This document shows, piece after piece, positions 50,140-59,839 of a stretch of 64,000 nt of DNA. Position numbers and translations under genes: made by a program. Position 1 is the first letter of the stretch. Each line of letters opens with the position of its first letter. Source of the DNA: Treponema sp. (lineage in GTDB: Bacteria > Spirochaetota > Spirochaetia > Treponematales > Treponemataceae); the NCBI GenBank assembly GCA_024402565.1, contig JAKSTM010000006.1, forward strand, positions 1 through 64,000, in the 5' to 3' direction. The notes beneath the pieces were generated by a model. It had not been told where the DNA came from and made no database searches. It saw only the letters and a program-made list of their open reading frames with translations.

Positions 50140-51855
50140 CTACTCTCCCAGGCTCATCATCATATTGCTGATTGGTTTTCCAGGTGGAATCATTGGGAAT
50201 ACCATTTCATCAATATAAATCTGTGCATCAATTACTGCAGGTTTTCCAGATTTGAAAGCTTCTTCAAATACTTTCTGGAATTCTGCTTCTGTTGTTGCAC
50301 GGTAACCTGCAATGCCGTAAGCATCAGCAAGTTTTACAAAGTCTGGTCCAAAGTCCAGAGTTGTATTCGAGTAGCGTTTTCCATAAAACAGAGTCTGCCA
50401 CATGCGAACGTTTCCAAGAGCACCGTTGTTTACTACAACAAATACGATTGGAAGCTGGTAATGCCCAACAGTTGCAAGTTCGTTACAGTTCATGCGGAAC
50501 GAACCGTCACCTGCAAAGGCAACAACGCGTTTGTCTGGATTTCCGAACTGAGCACCCATTGCAGCACCTGTTCCGTAACCCATTGTTCCAAGACCACCTG
50601 ATGAAAGGAATGTTCTTGGTTTTTCAAAGTTGTAGAACTGAGCGGTCCACATCTGGTGCTGTCCAACTTCTGTTGTACAGATTGTATCTTCACCGGCAAC
50701 TTCACGAACAATTTCGTAAATGCGTTTTGGATTCAGATCTTCTTTTTTATTGTAGCATTCAGGAACTTCTGTTTTCCACTGAGCTACCTTTGCCTGCCAG
50801 TCGCCGTTCTGTTTTGCTTTTACAAGTGGAAGAACCCGTGCCAGAATTTCTTTTACGTTTCCAAGCATAGCTGAATCAACTTCAACCATTTTGTTTACTT
50901 CACAAGGGTCAATGTCGATCTGAACGATCTTTGAGCGCTTGCAGAATTCTTTTGCGTCGCCGATAACACGGTCAGAGAAACGTGTTCCGATACAGAGGAG
51001 AAGGTCAGATTCATCAGCTGCAACGTTTGAAGCTTTTGTTCCGTGCATACCGATCATACCTGTACAAAGTTCGTGACTGTTAGGGAAAGCAGCTTTACCC
51101 ATAAGTGAAAGTGAAACAGGAATGCGTGCTTTTTCTGCAAGTTCTTTCAGTTCAGCACAGGCATCTGCGATTGTTACACCGCCACCTGCATAAATGAAAG
51201 GACGTTCAGAACTGTTTATCATGTCTGCAAGTTTCTGGATTTCTTCATCACTTGGTTTTGAAGTTTCAAGAAGTTTACTTGCCTGAGATTCAGTTCCCAT
51301 TTTTGAAGGATCCAGTTTTCCGCCTTCAACGAATGTGTATTCTGTTACGGCTGCAGTAATATCTTTTGGAATATCAATAAGAACAGGACCCGGGCGACCG
51401 CTTTTTGCAATAAGGAAAGCTTCGCGGATTGTGTCAGCCAGTTTTGTTACATCACGAACCATGAAGTTGTGCTTTGTAATAGGCATTGTTACACCGCAGA
51501 TATCGATTTCCTGAAATGAATCTTTTCCAAGCTGGTTCTGTGGAACGTTACATGTAATGGCAACTATTGGAATAGAATCCATGTAAGCTGTTGCAATACC
51601 TGTAACAAGGTTTGTTGCACCAGGACCTGAAGTTGCCATACAAACGCCAACTTTTCCTGTTGAGCGTGCATATCCGTCAGCAGCATGAGCAGCAGCCTGT
51701 TCATGTGCTGTAAGAATATGTTCAATTCTGTCCTGATTTTTATAAAGTTCGTCGTAGATATTCAGGATTGCTCCTCCCGGATATCCAAAAATTGTTTTTA
51801 CGCCTTGTTCGATGAGACATTCAATAACAATCTGTGAACCGTTCATCTGTGCCAT
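50140..51855 (-). CDS. ilvB: Acetolactate synthase large subunit
   Basis: 571 residues. It makes 2-acetolactate or acetohydroxybutyrate in valine, leucine and isoleucine synthesis. ThDP enzyme landmarks: catalytic Glu52 in TAHEQAAAHAADGYAR, SGPGATN, SFQEIDICGVTMPITKHNF, the FAD region, and GDGSFRMNCNELATV...NNGALGNVRMWQ (ThDP-binding). The sequence is of the classic biosynthetic IlvB/IlvI class. No small regulatory subunit is next to it. A second large subunit is at 58087. Confidence 0.95.
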   Translation of the reverse strand: MAQMNGSQIVIECLIEQGVKTIFGYPGGAILNIYDELYKNQDRIEHILTAHEQAAAHAADGYARSTGKVGVCMATSGPGATNLVTGIATAYMDSIPIVAITCNVPQNQLGKDSFQEIDICGVTMPITKHNFMVRDVTKLADTIREAFLIAKSGRPGPVLIDIPKDITAAVTEYTFVEGGKLDPSKMGTESQASKLLETSKPSDEEIQKLADMINSSERPFIYAGGGVTIADACAELKELAEKARIPVSLSLMGKAAFPNSHELCTGMIGMHGTKASNVAADESDLLLCIGTRFSDRVIGDAKEFCKRSKIVQIDIDPCEVNKMVEVDSAMLGNVKEILARVLPLVKAKQNGDWQAKVAQWKTEVPECYNKKEDLNPKRIYEIVREVAGEDTICTTEVGQHQMWTAQFYNFEKPRTFLSSGGLGTMGYGTGAAMGAQFGNPDKRVVAFAGDGSFRMNCNELATVGHYQLPIVFVVVNNGALGNVRMWQTLFYGKRYSNTTLDFGPDFVKLADAYGIAGYRATTEAEFQKVFEEAFKSGKPAVIDAQIYIDEMVFPMIPPGKPISNMMMSLGE

Positions 51856-51959
51856 ATATATATTACCCCTTAGAGTGATTTGTTTTCATTTTAATAGAGA
51901 AAAGAGTTTAAAACAACATAAAAAATTAAATATTATTAAAAAACTTTAGTATTTTTAAA

Positions 51960-51988
51960 GGGCGCTTCATCGCGCCCGGGCGCCTTTT
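51960..51988. other. GC-rich palindromes between ilvB and the aldo/keto reductase gene
   Basis: GGGCGC-TTCATC-GCGCCC (51960-51977) continues into GGGCGCC and TTTT, so several alternative stems exist. A 19-codon minus-strand frame (52026-51967) containing Pro-Leu-Ile-Val-Cys-Asn-Ile runs into it. Confidence 0.45.
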
Positions 51989-52043
51989 ATATTACAAACA
52001 ATTAATGGTTTCGCTTCCACTTCCATGGTATACTGTATCTATT

Positions 52044-53081
52044 ATGAAAACAGTAACCCTCGGTAGAACAAATATCACAACTCCGCAGAATGCTTTCGGC
52101 GCACTGCCCGTTCAACGTTGCGACATGGAAACATCAGTAAAGATTCTTCAGGCAGCTTACGAAGGCGGCATGACTTTTTTTGACACTGCCCGCGCCTACT
52201 CTGACTCGGAAGAAAAACTTGGAAACGCTCTTACAGGCGACCCTTCAATCCGCAAAAAGATTTTCATTGCTTCAAAAACAATGGCAAAGAACACTGAAGA
52301 AATGAAAGTTCAGATTGAAACTTCACTCAAAAATCTTAAAACTGATTATCTTGATATTTACCAGTTCCACTGTGCAGACCGTGTAATTGCACCTGGTGAC
52401 GGAAGCGGCATGTACGAACTGATGGAAGATTTCAAACGCCAGGGCATGATCCGTCACATCAGTATTACGGCTCATAAAATCGGCGTTGCGGAAGAAGCTG
52501 TAAAATCAGGATTGTATGATACACTTCAGTTTCCTTTCAGCTATCTTTCAAGCCAGCGTGAAATTGATCTGGTAAATCTTTGCAAAGAAAAGAACGTAGG
52601 CTTTATTGCAATGAAAGGACTTGCCGGCGGGCTTATCAATAATTCCCGGGCAGCATTTGCTTTCATCAGTCAGTACGACAATGTTCTGCCAATCTGGGGA
52701 ATTCAGAAAATGACCGAGCTTGATGAATGGCTCAGTTTCTTCAAAGATGAACCTGTCATGAATGATGAAATCAAAGCTTTCATCGAAAAAGAAAAAGCGG
52801 AACTCAACGGCGAATTCTGCCGCGGTTGCGGTTACTGTATGCCTTGTCCTCAGGGAATACAGATTAACAACTGTGCCCGCATGAGCCTTATGCTGCGGCG
52901 CGCTCCAAGCCAGAACTGGCTTAATGATTTCTGGCAGAAGGCTATGGCCGACATTGAAAAATGCACAAACTGCGGTGCCTGTAAAAAGAAGTGCCCATAC
53001 GAACTGAACACACCTGAGCTTTTAAAGAAAAATTTGGAAGACTATAAGAATGTTCTTTCTGGGAAAGTAAATGTAAAATAA
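52044..53081 (+). CDS. Aldo/keto reductase with C-terminal ferredoxin domain
   Basis: 345 residues from ATG 52044 (the upstream in-frame start at 52005 precedes a TATACT-like -10). An AKR barrel (about 1-250; FFDTARAYSDSEEKLG with catalytic Asp/Tyr, ASKTMAKNTEE, YLDIYQFHCAD) is fused to an Fe-S domain with CRGCGYCMPCPQGI and CTNCGACKKKCPY. Such proteins couple carbonyl reduction to ferredoxin-type electron transfer; the substrate is unknown. The LUD gene follows after 27 bases. Confidence 0.9.
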   Translation: MKTVTLGRTNITTPQNAFGALPVQRCDMETSVKILQAAYEGGMTFFDTARAYSDSEEKLGNALTGDPSIRKKIFIASKTMAKNTEEMKVQIETSLKNLKTDYLDIYQFHCADRVIAPGDGSGMYELMEDFKRQGMIRHISITAHKIGVAEEAVKSGLYDTLQFPFSYLSSQREIDLVNLCKEKNVGFIAMKGLAGGLINNSRAAFAFISQYDNVLPIWGIQKMTELDEWLSFFKDEPVMNDEIKAFIEKEKAELNGEFCRGCGYCMPCPQGIQINNCARMSLMLRRAPSQNWLNDFWQKAMADIEKCTNCGACKKKCPYELNTPELLKKNLEDYKNVLSGKVNVK

Positions 53082-53108
53082 ATCTGTCACAAAAAAAGAG
53101 GAAAATTT

Positions 53109-53741
53109 ATGAACGCTATTGAAACAAGAAATGAAAAGCTTGCAGAAAAAGTAATCAAAAATCTGGAAGCACGTCACATGACAGCCTGCTATTGTAAAAC
53201 TGCTGCCGAAGCAAAAGAAAAAATTCTTTCCATGATACCTGACACTGATGTGGTAAGCTATGGTGGATCTGAAACAATCGATAAACTTGGAATTAAAGAA
53301 GCCCTTCGTGAAAAAGGACAGAAAATGCTGGACCGTGACTTAGAAAGCGATCCTGCAAAACGTCAGGAAATAATGCGACAGGGACTTTTGTCTGACACTT
53401 TCCTTATGAGTACAAATGCCATGACTGAAGACGGCGAGCTTGTAAACATTGACGGAAACGGAAACCGTATTGCAGCCCTTATTTACGGACCAAAATCTGT
53501 AATTCTTGCAGTTTCAATGAACAAGATTACAAAAACTTTAGAAGATGCCTGGGCCCGTGCCAGAAACTTTGCTGCTCCTGTAAACTCACAGAGATTCGGA
53601 CTCCCTACTCCATGCTGCACAACAGGTGCCTGCGGAAACTGCAAAAGCGATAAATCAATCTGCCGTCAGATTGTAGTTACACGCCTTTCTATTCCAGGCC
53701 GCATTAAAGTAGTCCTGATTGGCGAAGAACTGGGATTTTAA
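53109..53741 (+). CDS. LUD-domain protein (LutC/YkgG type)
   Basis: 210 residues. A single LUD (DUF162) domain: VSYGGSETIDKLGIKEALRE, MSTNAMTEDGELVNIDGNGNR and a terminal CCTTGACGNCKS...CRQ cysteine cluster. Family members take part in lactate oxidation with LutA/LutB, which are absent here. Pairing with the ferredoxin-type AKR suggests a shared redox role, by context only. A terminator follows at 53811. Confidence 0.88.
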   Translation: MNAIETRNEKLAEKVIKNLEARHMTACYCKTAAEAKEKILSMIPDTDVVSYGGSETIDKLGIKEALREKGQKMLDRDLESDPAKRQEIMRQGLLSDTFLMSTNAMTEDGELVNIDGNGNRIAALIYGPKSVILAVSMNKITKTLEDAWARARNFAAPVNSQRFGLPTPCCTTGACGNCKSDKSICRQIVVTRLSIPGRIKVVLIGEELGF

Positions 53742-53747
53742 TATAGA

Positions 53748-53809
53748 TAATAATAGATAATAAATAATAGATAATAAATAATAGATAATAAATAATAGAT
53801 AATAAATAA
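53748..53809. repeat. AT-rich tandem repeat, 14-bp unit
   Basis: About four copies of TAATAGATAATAAA in a row, slightly shortened at the left end. It lies directly after the LUD stop and before the terminator. Confidence 0.85.
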
Positions 53810-53810
53810 G

Positions 53811-53859
53811 AAAGCGTTCTGTCGCAGTGATTTCTCACTTCGGCAGAACGCTTTTTTTT
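53811..53859 (+). terminator. Terminator after the LUD gene
   Basis: AAAGCGTTCTGTCG pairs with CGGCAGAACGCTTT (one G-U) and is followed by T8; the loop holds a small AGTGA/TCACT hairpin. Confidence 0.85.
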
Positions 53860-53871
53860 CAGGTGATTTCG

Positions 53872-53940
53872 CCCCTTCGACATGTTCAAGGACCGCAGGC
53901 TCAACCAAATGGGCCCTTCGACAGGCTCAGGGACCATTTG
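53872..53940. repeat. Dispersed repeat family A, two partial copies
   Basis: CCCCTTCGACATGTTCAAGG (53872-53891) and CCCTTCGACAGGCTCAGGG within 53915-53935, joined by GACCGCAGGCTCAACC. Confidence 0.75.
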
Positions 53941-53942
53941 AT

Positions 53943-54032
53943 AACTCGTCGCAGGCTGGCGCCTGCTTACCGAGTTTTGTTTTGCTCGCAAAGGGCTCGC
54001 ATTTTTACTTCGTAAAAAACAACAAAACTCGC
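53943..54032. repeat. Dispersed repeat family B copy 2 plus a long palindrome
   Basis: 53948-53975 is the inverse of 4959-4986. It runs into an inverted repeat with arms CGAGTTTTGTT (53971) and AACAAAACTCG (54032 end), itself holding TTTTTAC/GTAAAAA. The element ends 8 bases before the ilvD stop. Confidence 0.6.
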
Positions 54033-54039
54033 CCTACAC

Positions 54040-55728
54040 CTATTCTAAGATTGCTCCCTTATCTGCAGAACTTACTAATTTTGCGTATCTTGCAAGGTAA
54101 CCAGTCTTTACTTTTGGTTCAGGGCATACCCATTTTGCTTTGCGTTCTGCAAGAACTTCATCGCTCACTTCAAGGTGGATCTTGTAGTTGTTGATGTCCA
54201 GAGTAATCATATCTCCTTCTTCAACCAGAGCGATTGGACCACCAACTGCAGCTTCAGGTGAACAGTGTCCAAGAGAAGCACCGCGAGTTGCACCAGAGAA
54301 ACGTCCGTCTGTAATAAGGGCAACCTGTTTATCAAGTCCCTGTCCTGCAAGAGCTGCTGTAACTGCCAGCATTTCGCGCATACCAGGACCGCCCTTAGGA
54401 CCTTCGTAACGGATAACAACAACATCACCAGCTTTGATCTGTGCTTTCTGAACAGCTTCCATAGCTTCAGATTCATCGTTGAATACGCGGGCTGGACCTG
54501 TGTGGAGCATAAGTTCTTTTGCACAAGCAGAGCGTTTTACAACAGTACCGTTTGGTGCCAGGTTTCCGAACAGGATTGCAATACCACCGTTATCGCTGAA
54601 TGGATTTTCAATAGGACGGAGGATTTCTGGATTGCGGTTCTTAACACCTGCAATGTTTTCTGCAATTGTTTTTCCAGTTGCTGTAATAAGGCTTGTGTTG
54701 ATAAGGTTCTTCTTTGCAAGTTCAGCAAGAACAGCCTGAACACCACCAGCATCATCAAGTTCGCACATGAATGTGTGACCTGCTGGAGCCAGATGACAGA
54801 GGTTTGGAGTTCTGTTTGAAATTTCGTTTACTTCGTGAAGGTCAATTTCAATTCCGGCTTCGTGAGCAATTGCCGGAAGGTGAAGCATTGTGTTTGAAGA
54901 ACATCCAAGAGCCATATCAGCTGCAAGTCCGTTTCTGAAGTTTTCTGCTGTCATCATCTGGCGAGCTGTAATTCCCTTCTTGTAAAGGTTCATTACTGCC
55001 ATACCTGCGTGTTTTGCAAGAGCAATGCGTTCACCTGTTACAGCTGGAATTGTTCCGTTTCCAGGAAGACCAAGACCAAGAACTTCTGTAAGACAGTTCA
55101 TTGAGTTTGCTGTGAACATACCTGAACATGCACCACAACCTGGACATGCACGGTGTTCCATTTCTTTAAGCTGTGCTTCTGTTACTTTTCCAACAGCAAG
55201 TCCACCTACAGCTTCGAACATATCTGTAAGTGAAAGATTTTTTCCAGAGTAAGGATTTGTAGGATCGTTTCCTGCAAGGTGACCCGGCATCATTGGACCA
55301 CCAGAAACGAATACTGTAGGCAGATCAAGGCGGGCTGCAGCCATAAGCATACCAGGAACGATTTTGTCACAGTTTGGAATCATAACCAGGGCGTCAAACT
55401 GATGAGCCTTTGCAACACATTCAACTGAGTCAGCAATAAGTTCACGTGTAACCAGGGAATATTTCATTCCTTCGTGACCCATAGCAATACCGTCACAAAC
55501 ACCGATTGCAGGGAATTCAATAGGTGTACCGCCAGCCATGCGAACACCGGCTTTTACGGCTTCTGCAATTCTGTCCAGTTCAATGTGACCTGGAATCAGT
55601 TCGTTTTTGGCACAGATAATACCAACCATTGGCTGTGCAAGTTCTTCATCAGTGTAACCTGATGCGTAATAAAGTGAACGGTGTGGAGCACGTGCTGTAC
55701 CCATACATGCGTTGTCAGATTTTTTCAT
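54040..55728 (-). CDS. ilvD: Dihydroxy-acid dehydratase
   Basis: 562 residues from ATG 55728; the ATG at 55740 contains the GAGG that serves as the ribosome site for 55728. It dehydrates dihydroxyisovalerate and dihydroxymethylvalerate in branched-chain amino-acid synthesis. Fe-S cysteines appear in [16 protein letters not shown] and [39 protein letters not shown] is the C-terminal signature. It lies alone between repeats and the HD-GYP gene. Confidence 0.96.
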   Translation of the reverse strand: MKKSDNACMGTARAPHRSLYYASGYTDEELAQPMVGIICAKNELIPGHIELDRIAEAVKAGVRMAGGTPIEFPAIGVCDGIAMGHEGMKYSLVTRELIADSVECVAKAHQFDALVMIPNCDKIVPGMLMAAARLDLPTVFVSGGPMMPGHLAGNDPTNPYSGKNLSLTDMFEAVGGLAVGKVTEAQLKEMEHRACPGCGACSGMFTANSMNCLTEVLGLGLPGNGTIPAVTGERIALAKHAGMAVMNLYKKGITARQMMTAENFRNGLAADMALGCSSNTMLHLPAIAHEAGIEIDLHEVNEISNRTPNLCHLAPAGHTFMCELDDAGGVQAVLAELAKKNLINTSLITATGKTIAENIAGVKNRNPEILRPIENPFSDNGGIAILFGNLAPNGTVVKRSACAKELMLHTGPARVFNDESEAMEAVQKAQIKAGDVVVIRYEGPKGGPGMREMLAVTAALAGQGLDKQVALITDGRFSGATRGASLGHCSPEAAVGGPIALVEEGDMITLDINNYKIHLEVSDEVLAERKAKWVCPEPKVKTGYLARYAKLVSSADKGAILE

Positions 55729-55800
55729 AGTAAACCTCATATATCTTGAAACTTAAATTATATTTAATATCTTAAGTATATATAAACAAAGTGGATTTTT

Positions 55801-58023
55801 CTACTTTAAAACGATATCTTCGACATAAAGTTTATATAACCCTTTTGTATCAAGTTTTCTAAATTTCTCTTCAATATCGTGTATTACATCATTGGCCTTT
55901 TCATGAGGCAGATTTATAAACAAAACCAGACGCTTTGTCATTGAATATGGAGTTGTAATATCCGAATTTCGAATACGTGAATTAATAGATGATCTTAAAA
56001 TAGTATCTGCCTGAAAAAGATCTTCTCCCTGTAACCTGTCGCCATTTTGACTTTCTACTGAAAACAATTTTACGATTACAGACTGATCATTCCGTTCTGC
56101 CAGCTTCAAGACATAAACAATCATCCGCATAAATTCCGGATTAGTCATTTCGTAAGCCCCAGAATAAATATTCTGAGCATGGATTAATTTTTGAAGTGCT
56201 AACGAAAGTGAACTGTGTTCTCCATCAAAAGTTGCAAATCCATCAGCCGATACCGGCCTTATAGACTTTGAATCAAGAAGCTTAAGAAATACCTCTACCA
56301 TGTGAGGATCAAATTGTTTTCCGGACCATTTTTCATATTCCTTCCTAACTTCTTCATCAGAAAGGCGACGACGGTAAACTCTATTACTCGTCATAGCATC
56401 ATAGCTGTCTGCGATACATAGAATTCGTGCAACCTCTGGTATTTTTTCACCAACTAGTCCATCAGGATAACCGCTTCCATCATAACGTTCATGATGATAT
56501 AGCACACCTTCTTTCAATCCCATAACAGATTCGATTCCGCCAATAATTTCACATCCAATTTTTGTGTGAAGCCGCATAAGGCTGAATTCATCCTGAACAA
56601 GACTTCCTTTCTTATTCAGAATTGAATCAGGAACACCGATTTTACCGATGTCATGCATCAATCCTATATAATGCAGGTTTTTACAAAATGCTTCGTCTTT
56701 TCCCAAAGCCCGTGCAAGTGCAACGGCATAATCTGCTACGCGGGCAGAATGGCCACCTGTATATTCATCTTTTGCATCAATTGTTCCGGCAACCGTTTTT
56801 ATTATTTTTAGAGTTTGTTCCGCAGAATGTTTTTCACGACTCTGATATACAGCGATTATATCTCTGACTCCCTGAACCCCAGAGAAAACCAGCATAATAA
56901 TCAATGATATACTCATCAAAAATCCTGCTGCATAAAAAGGCATTATTCTTGAAAGAACTAATTCCAAACAACCTGCAACAAGAACAACCATCATGCCCAC
57001 AACTGAAAACATATATTCTCTGAGTAAGCCGTGTTTTAAATCGATGAAAGTTGTAATAAAAATCAGAAGAATTCCAATCGCAATAAAGGCGTAGTTTACC
57101 AAAATAAAATCGAAAAAATCATGTTTATGGAGTAAATATGAAACAGTTGTAAATAAAGTAAATATAAGTATTGTTCCATTCACACAGTTATACCAAATAG
57201 CATAACGTTGTTTCTGAATGTAATTCCAATAAGTGTATAACGGAATTACCATTAAAACCATAAATACAAAAACCACTATACCTGCAATTGAAGAATTTTT
57301 AAAAATTATCTGTCGGAGTCGGCTTTCACAAATCGCCCACAATGAAAATAAGATTAGTGAATAAGCCAGATAAATTATTTTTGGTCTGATTCTTGTAACC
57401 ACCATTATTATCAAACTAATAATCAAAGCTACAATTCCACACAAAAGCAGAATTAAGTTTGAAATGACGATTACTCCGTAACGAGTCCACAAATGATTCC
57501 AGGCGCTGGAAGACTGCGCCACAATAACCTGCTGAATATTTCCACGAAAAGATGAACTGCCCCAGGATTCTATTCTGATTCTACGTCCCGCATCAGAACG
57601 AGATATCGGTACAAAAACATAAGCACTTGGTACATTACGAACCCAGAATTTTAAATTATCTGAAACATATTCAGATCGAAGATTTTCATCAATATAAATA
57701 TGAATATTCTGTCTGGAACTTCGTGTTAGAAGAACCATATTATCCTGAACATAATCAGGCACTATATTCTCAATAACAAGGCGTTCACCAGAATCAGCGT
57801 CTTCAACTGCGGGTAAATCAATTTTATATCGCGTTCCATCTTCTTTAACAAAAGTCCAATTCGTATTTAAGACTTTATAAAATGGTTCACCTGTGTAAGC
57901 TTCCCCTTCAAACTTTGGAAACAACTGATTCGAAAAAAGGATTCCTATTGAAATAACAGAAGAAACAAAGAAAAAGAAAAAAATAACTTGTGATATAAAA
58001 CTTGTATTAAAGTATTTCTTCAT
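55801..58023 (-). CDS. Membrane HD-GYP phosphodiesterase with 7TM sensor
   Basis: 740 residues from ATG 58023 (AAGGGA upstream; the start at 58062 lacks a site). Signal-anchor helix, an extracytoplasmic beta domain (about 40-180), seven membrane helices (about 185-400; 7TMR-DISM-like), then an HD-GYP domain (about 420-600) with HDIGKIGVPD (H457-D458) and HHERYDGSGYP, both intact, so c-di-GMP hydrolysis is expected. The last ~150 residues look like a strongly degenerate GGDEF-type fold. Divergent from the second ilvB, with 63 bases between. Confidence 0.9.
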   Translation of the reverse strand: MKKYFNTSFISQVIFFFFFVSSVISIGILFSNQLFPKFEGEAYTGEPFYKVLNTNWTFVKEDGTRYKIDLPAVEDADSGERLVIENIVPDYVQDNMVLLTRSSRQNIHIYIDENLRSEYVSDNLKFWVRNVPSAYVFVPISRSDAGRRIRIESWGSSSFRGNIQQVIVAQSSSAWNHLWTRYGVIVISNLILLLCGIVALIISLIIMVVTRIRPKIIYLAYSLILFSLWAICESRLRQIIFKNSSIAGIVVFVFMVLMVIPLYTYWNYIQKQRYAIWYNCVNGTILIFTLFTTVSYLLHKHDFFDFILVNYAFIAIGILLIFITTFIDLKHGLLREYMFSVVGMMVVLVAGCLELVLSRIMPFYAAGFLMSISLIIMLVFSGVQGVRDIIAVYQSREKHSAEQTLKIIKTVAGTIDAKDEYTGGHSARVADYAVALARALGKDEAFCKNLHYIGLMHDIGKIGVPDSILNKKGSLVQDEFSLMRLHTKIGCEIIGGIESVMGLKEGVLYHHERYDGSGYPDGLVGEKIPEVARILCIADSYDAMTSNRVYRRRLSDEEVRKEYEKWSGKQFDPHMVEVFLKLLDSKSIRPVSADGFATFDGEHSSLSLALQKLIHAQNIYSGAYEMTNPEFMRMIVYVLKLAERNDQSVIVKLFSVESQNGDRLQGEDLFQADTILRSSINSRIRNSDITTPYSMTKRLVLFINLPHEKANDVIHDIEEKFRKLDTKGLYKLYVEDIVLK

Positions 58024-58086
58024 AAATCCCTTATATTTTACAGTATAATAGAAAAAACGCAAAAAATCTGATAAACTTATAGGACT

Positions 58087-59832
58087 ATGAAAAAAACAGG
58101 TAGCGAAATTATTACAACTCTTTTAGAGATGCACGGTGTTACAACCGTAGCCGGAATTCCGGGTGGCTCAATTCTGCCACTTTACGATGAATTGAACAGA
58201 AGCAACATTAAGCATGTACTGGTCCGCCATGAACAGGCAGCTGGTTTCATTGCTCAGGGTATGGCTCGTTCAACCGGTTCCGTCGCTGTCTGTATGGCCA
58301 CCAGCGGTCCTGGGGCTATGAACCTGCTTACAGCCATTGCAGACGCACGCTGTGACAGTGTTCCTATTATCGCAATCACAGGTCAGGTTAACACAACTCT
58401 CCTTGGTACAGATGCTTTCCAGGAAGCCGATACATTCGGACTTTCTTTCTCAATTACAAAACATTCCGTAATGGTAAAAGATGCAAAGGATCTTCTTACT
58501 GTAATTCCTGAAGCATTCAAAATTGCAAAAAACGGAAGACCAGGACCTGTACTTATCGACGTTCCACGCAACGTTCAGATGCAGGAAGTGGAATTCGACG
58601 CATGGCCGGAAATTGAAGATGTAAAAGTTAAGGACAATGCAAACGTTCGTTTCCATACACCAGCTTCGGAATATGCTTCAAAAATGGAAGCTATTTCAAA
58701 TCTTATGAAAGATTCAAAAAAGCCGGTTCTTTTCCTTGGCGGCGGATGTAACAGTGTTGAAGCTGCAAAAGAACTGGATAAATTCCTGAAGCTTTACAAA
58801 GTTCCTGTAACAGTAAGCCTTATGGGCATTGGTTCTGTTCCTGAATCTTCTGATGTATGGACAGGTATGGTTGGTATGCACGGATCTTATGCTGCAAACT
58901 ACGCCATGTACAACTCGGATCTGGTAATTGCAGCCGGCGTTCGCTTTGATGACCGTGCTACTGGCGTTGTTGCAAAATTCTGTCCAAACGCAAAACTTGT
59001 TCACATTGATATTGATGCTGCAGAAGTTGATAAAATCATCGATTCAGATGTTTCAGTTGTAGCAGACGTTGAATCTGTATTCCCTATCCTTACAACTCTG
59101 GTTTCAGAAAAAAAAGCAGAATTCGAAGCCGGAAATACTGACCGCAACAACTGGCTTTCTGAAGTTTCAAAAGTTAAGGCTGACACAGATTCCATTACAC
59201 AGGGACGCCCTGCAGGCGAAAACAAAGCAAACCCACGTGAGTTCATTTCAACAATTCCTGAAGTGGCAGAAAAAGCCGGAATCAGAGCTGATGACCTTAT
59301 CGTTACAACAGACGTTGGACAGCACCAGATGTTTGCAGCCCAGTACTACCCTGTAGAAAAGGCAAGAACCTTCCTGACTTCAGGAAGCCTTGGAACTATG
59401 GGATTCGGTCTTCCTGCCGCTCTTGGAGCTGCACTTGCAAACCCTGATAAACGCATCGTATGTTTCAGTGGCGACGGCTCAATCATGATGAACATTCAGG
59501 AAATGGCAACTCTTGCCGAACAGAATCTTGCCGTAACAGTAATCATTTTTGTAAATGGTACACTTGGTATGGTTTACCAGCAGCAGAAGTATCTCTTCGA
59601 CAAGAACTACAGTGCTTCAGTATTCCATAAAAATCCTGACATCTTAAAAATTGCAGAAGGATTCGGAATTGAAGCTGTAAATGCTGACACAGACAAAGAA
59701 TGGTACATGAAGGCCTTTGACGCAAACCGTGCAAACAAACCTTGCGTTGTAACTGTAACAGTCGGCTGCGAAGAAGACGTTCTTCCATTCGTTCCTGGCG
59801 GAAAAGCAAACATCGATGCAATCCGCAACTAA
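58087..59832 (+). CDS. ilvB: Acetolactate synthase large subunit, second copy
   Basis: 581 residues. Catalytic Glu49 in VRHEQAAGFIAQGMAR, SGPGAMN, DAFQEADTFGLSFSITKHS, and GDGSIMMNIQEMATL...NGTLGMVYQQQ. The last segment resembles the E. coli AHAS I type IlvB (NEALGLVHQQQ) more than the copy at 50140 does, so the two are not recent duplicates. AGGA lies 4 bases before the ATG. No ilvN is adjacent; the methyltransferase gene starts 7 bases after its stop. Confidence 0.94.
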   Translation: MKKTGSEIITTLLEMHGVTTVAGIPGGSILPLYDELNRSNIKHVLVRHEQAAGFIAQGMARSTGSVAVCMATSGPGAMNLLTAIADARCDSVPIIAITGQVNTTLLGTDAFQEADTFGLSFSITKHSVMVKDAKDLLTVIPEAFKIAKNGRPGPVLIDVPRNVQMQEVEFDAWPEIEDVKVKDNANVRFHTPASEYASKMEAISNLMKDSKKPVLFLGGGCNSVEAAKELDKFLKLYKVPVTVSLMGIGSVPESSDVWTGMVGMHGSYAANYAMYNSDLVIAAGVRFDDRATGVVAKFCPNAKLVHIDIDAAEVDKIIDSDVSVVADVESVFPILTTLVSEKKAEFEAGNTDRNNWLSEVSKVKADTDSITQGRPAGENKANPREFISTIPEVAEKAGIRADDLIVTTDVGQHQMFAAQYYPVEKARTFLTSGSLGTMGFGLPAALGAALANPDKRIVCFSGDGSIMMNIQEMATLAEQNLAVTVIIFVNGTLGMVYQQQKYLFDKNYSASVFHKNPDILKIAEGFGIEAVNADTDKEWYMKAFDANRANKPCVVTVTVGCEEDVLPFVPGGKANIDAIRN

Positions 59833-59839
59833 GGGCTAT

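Noticed and set aside
53704-53991. Minus-strand frame with a VPEPVEG stretch
   Set aside because: The stretch is the translation of a family A repeat; no ribosome site, and it overlaps the tandem repeat and terminator.
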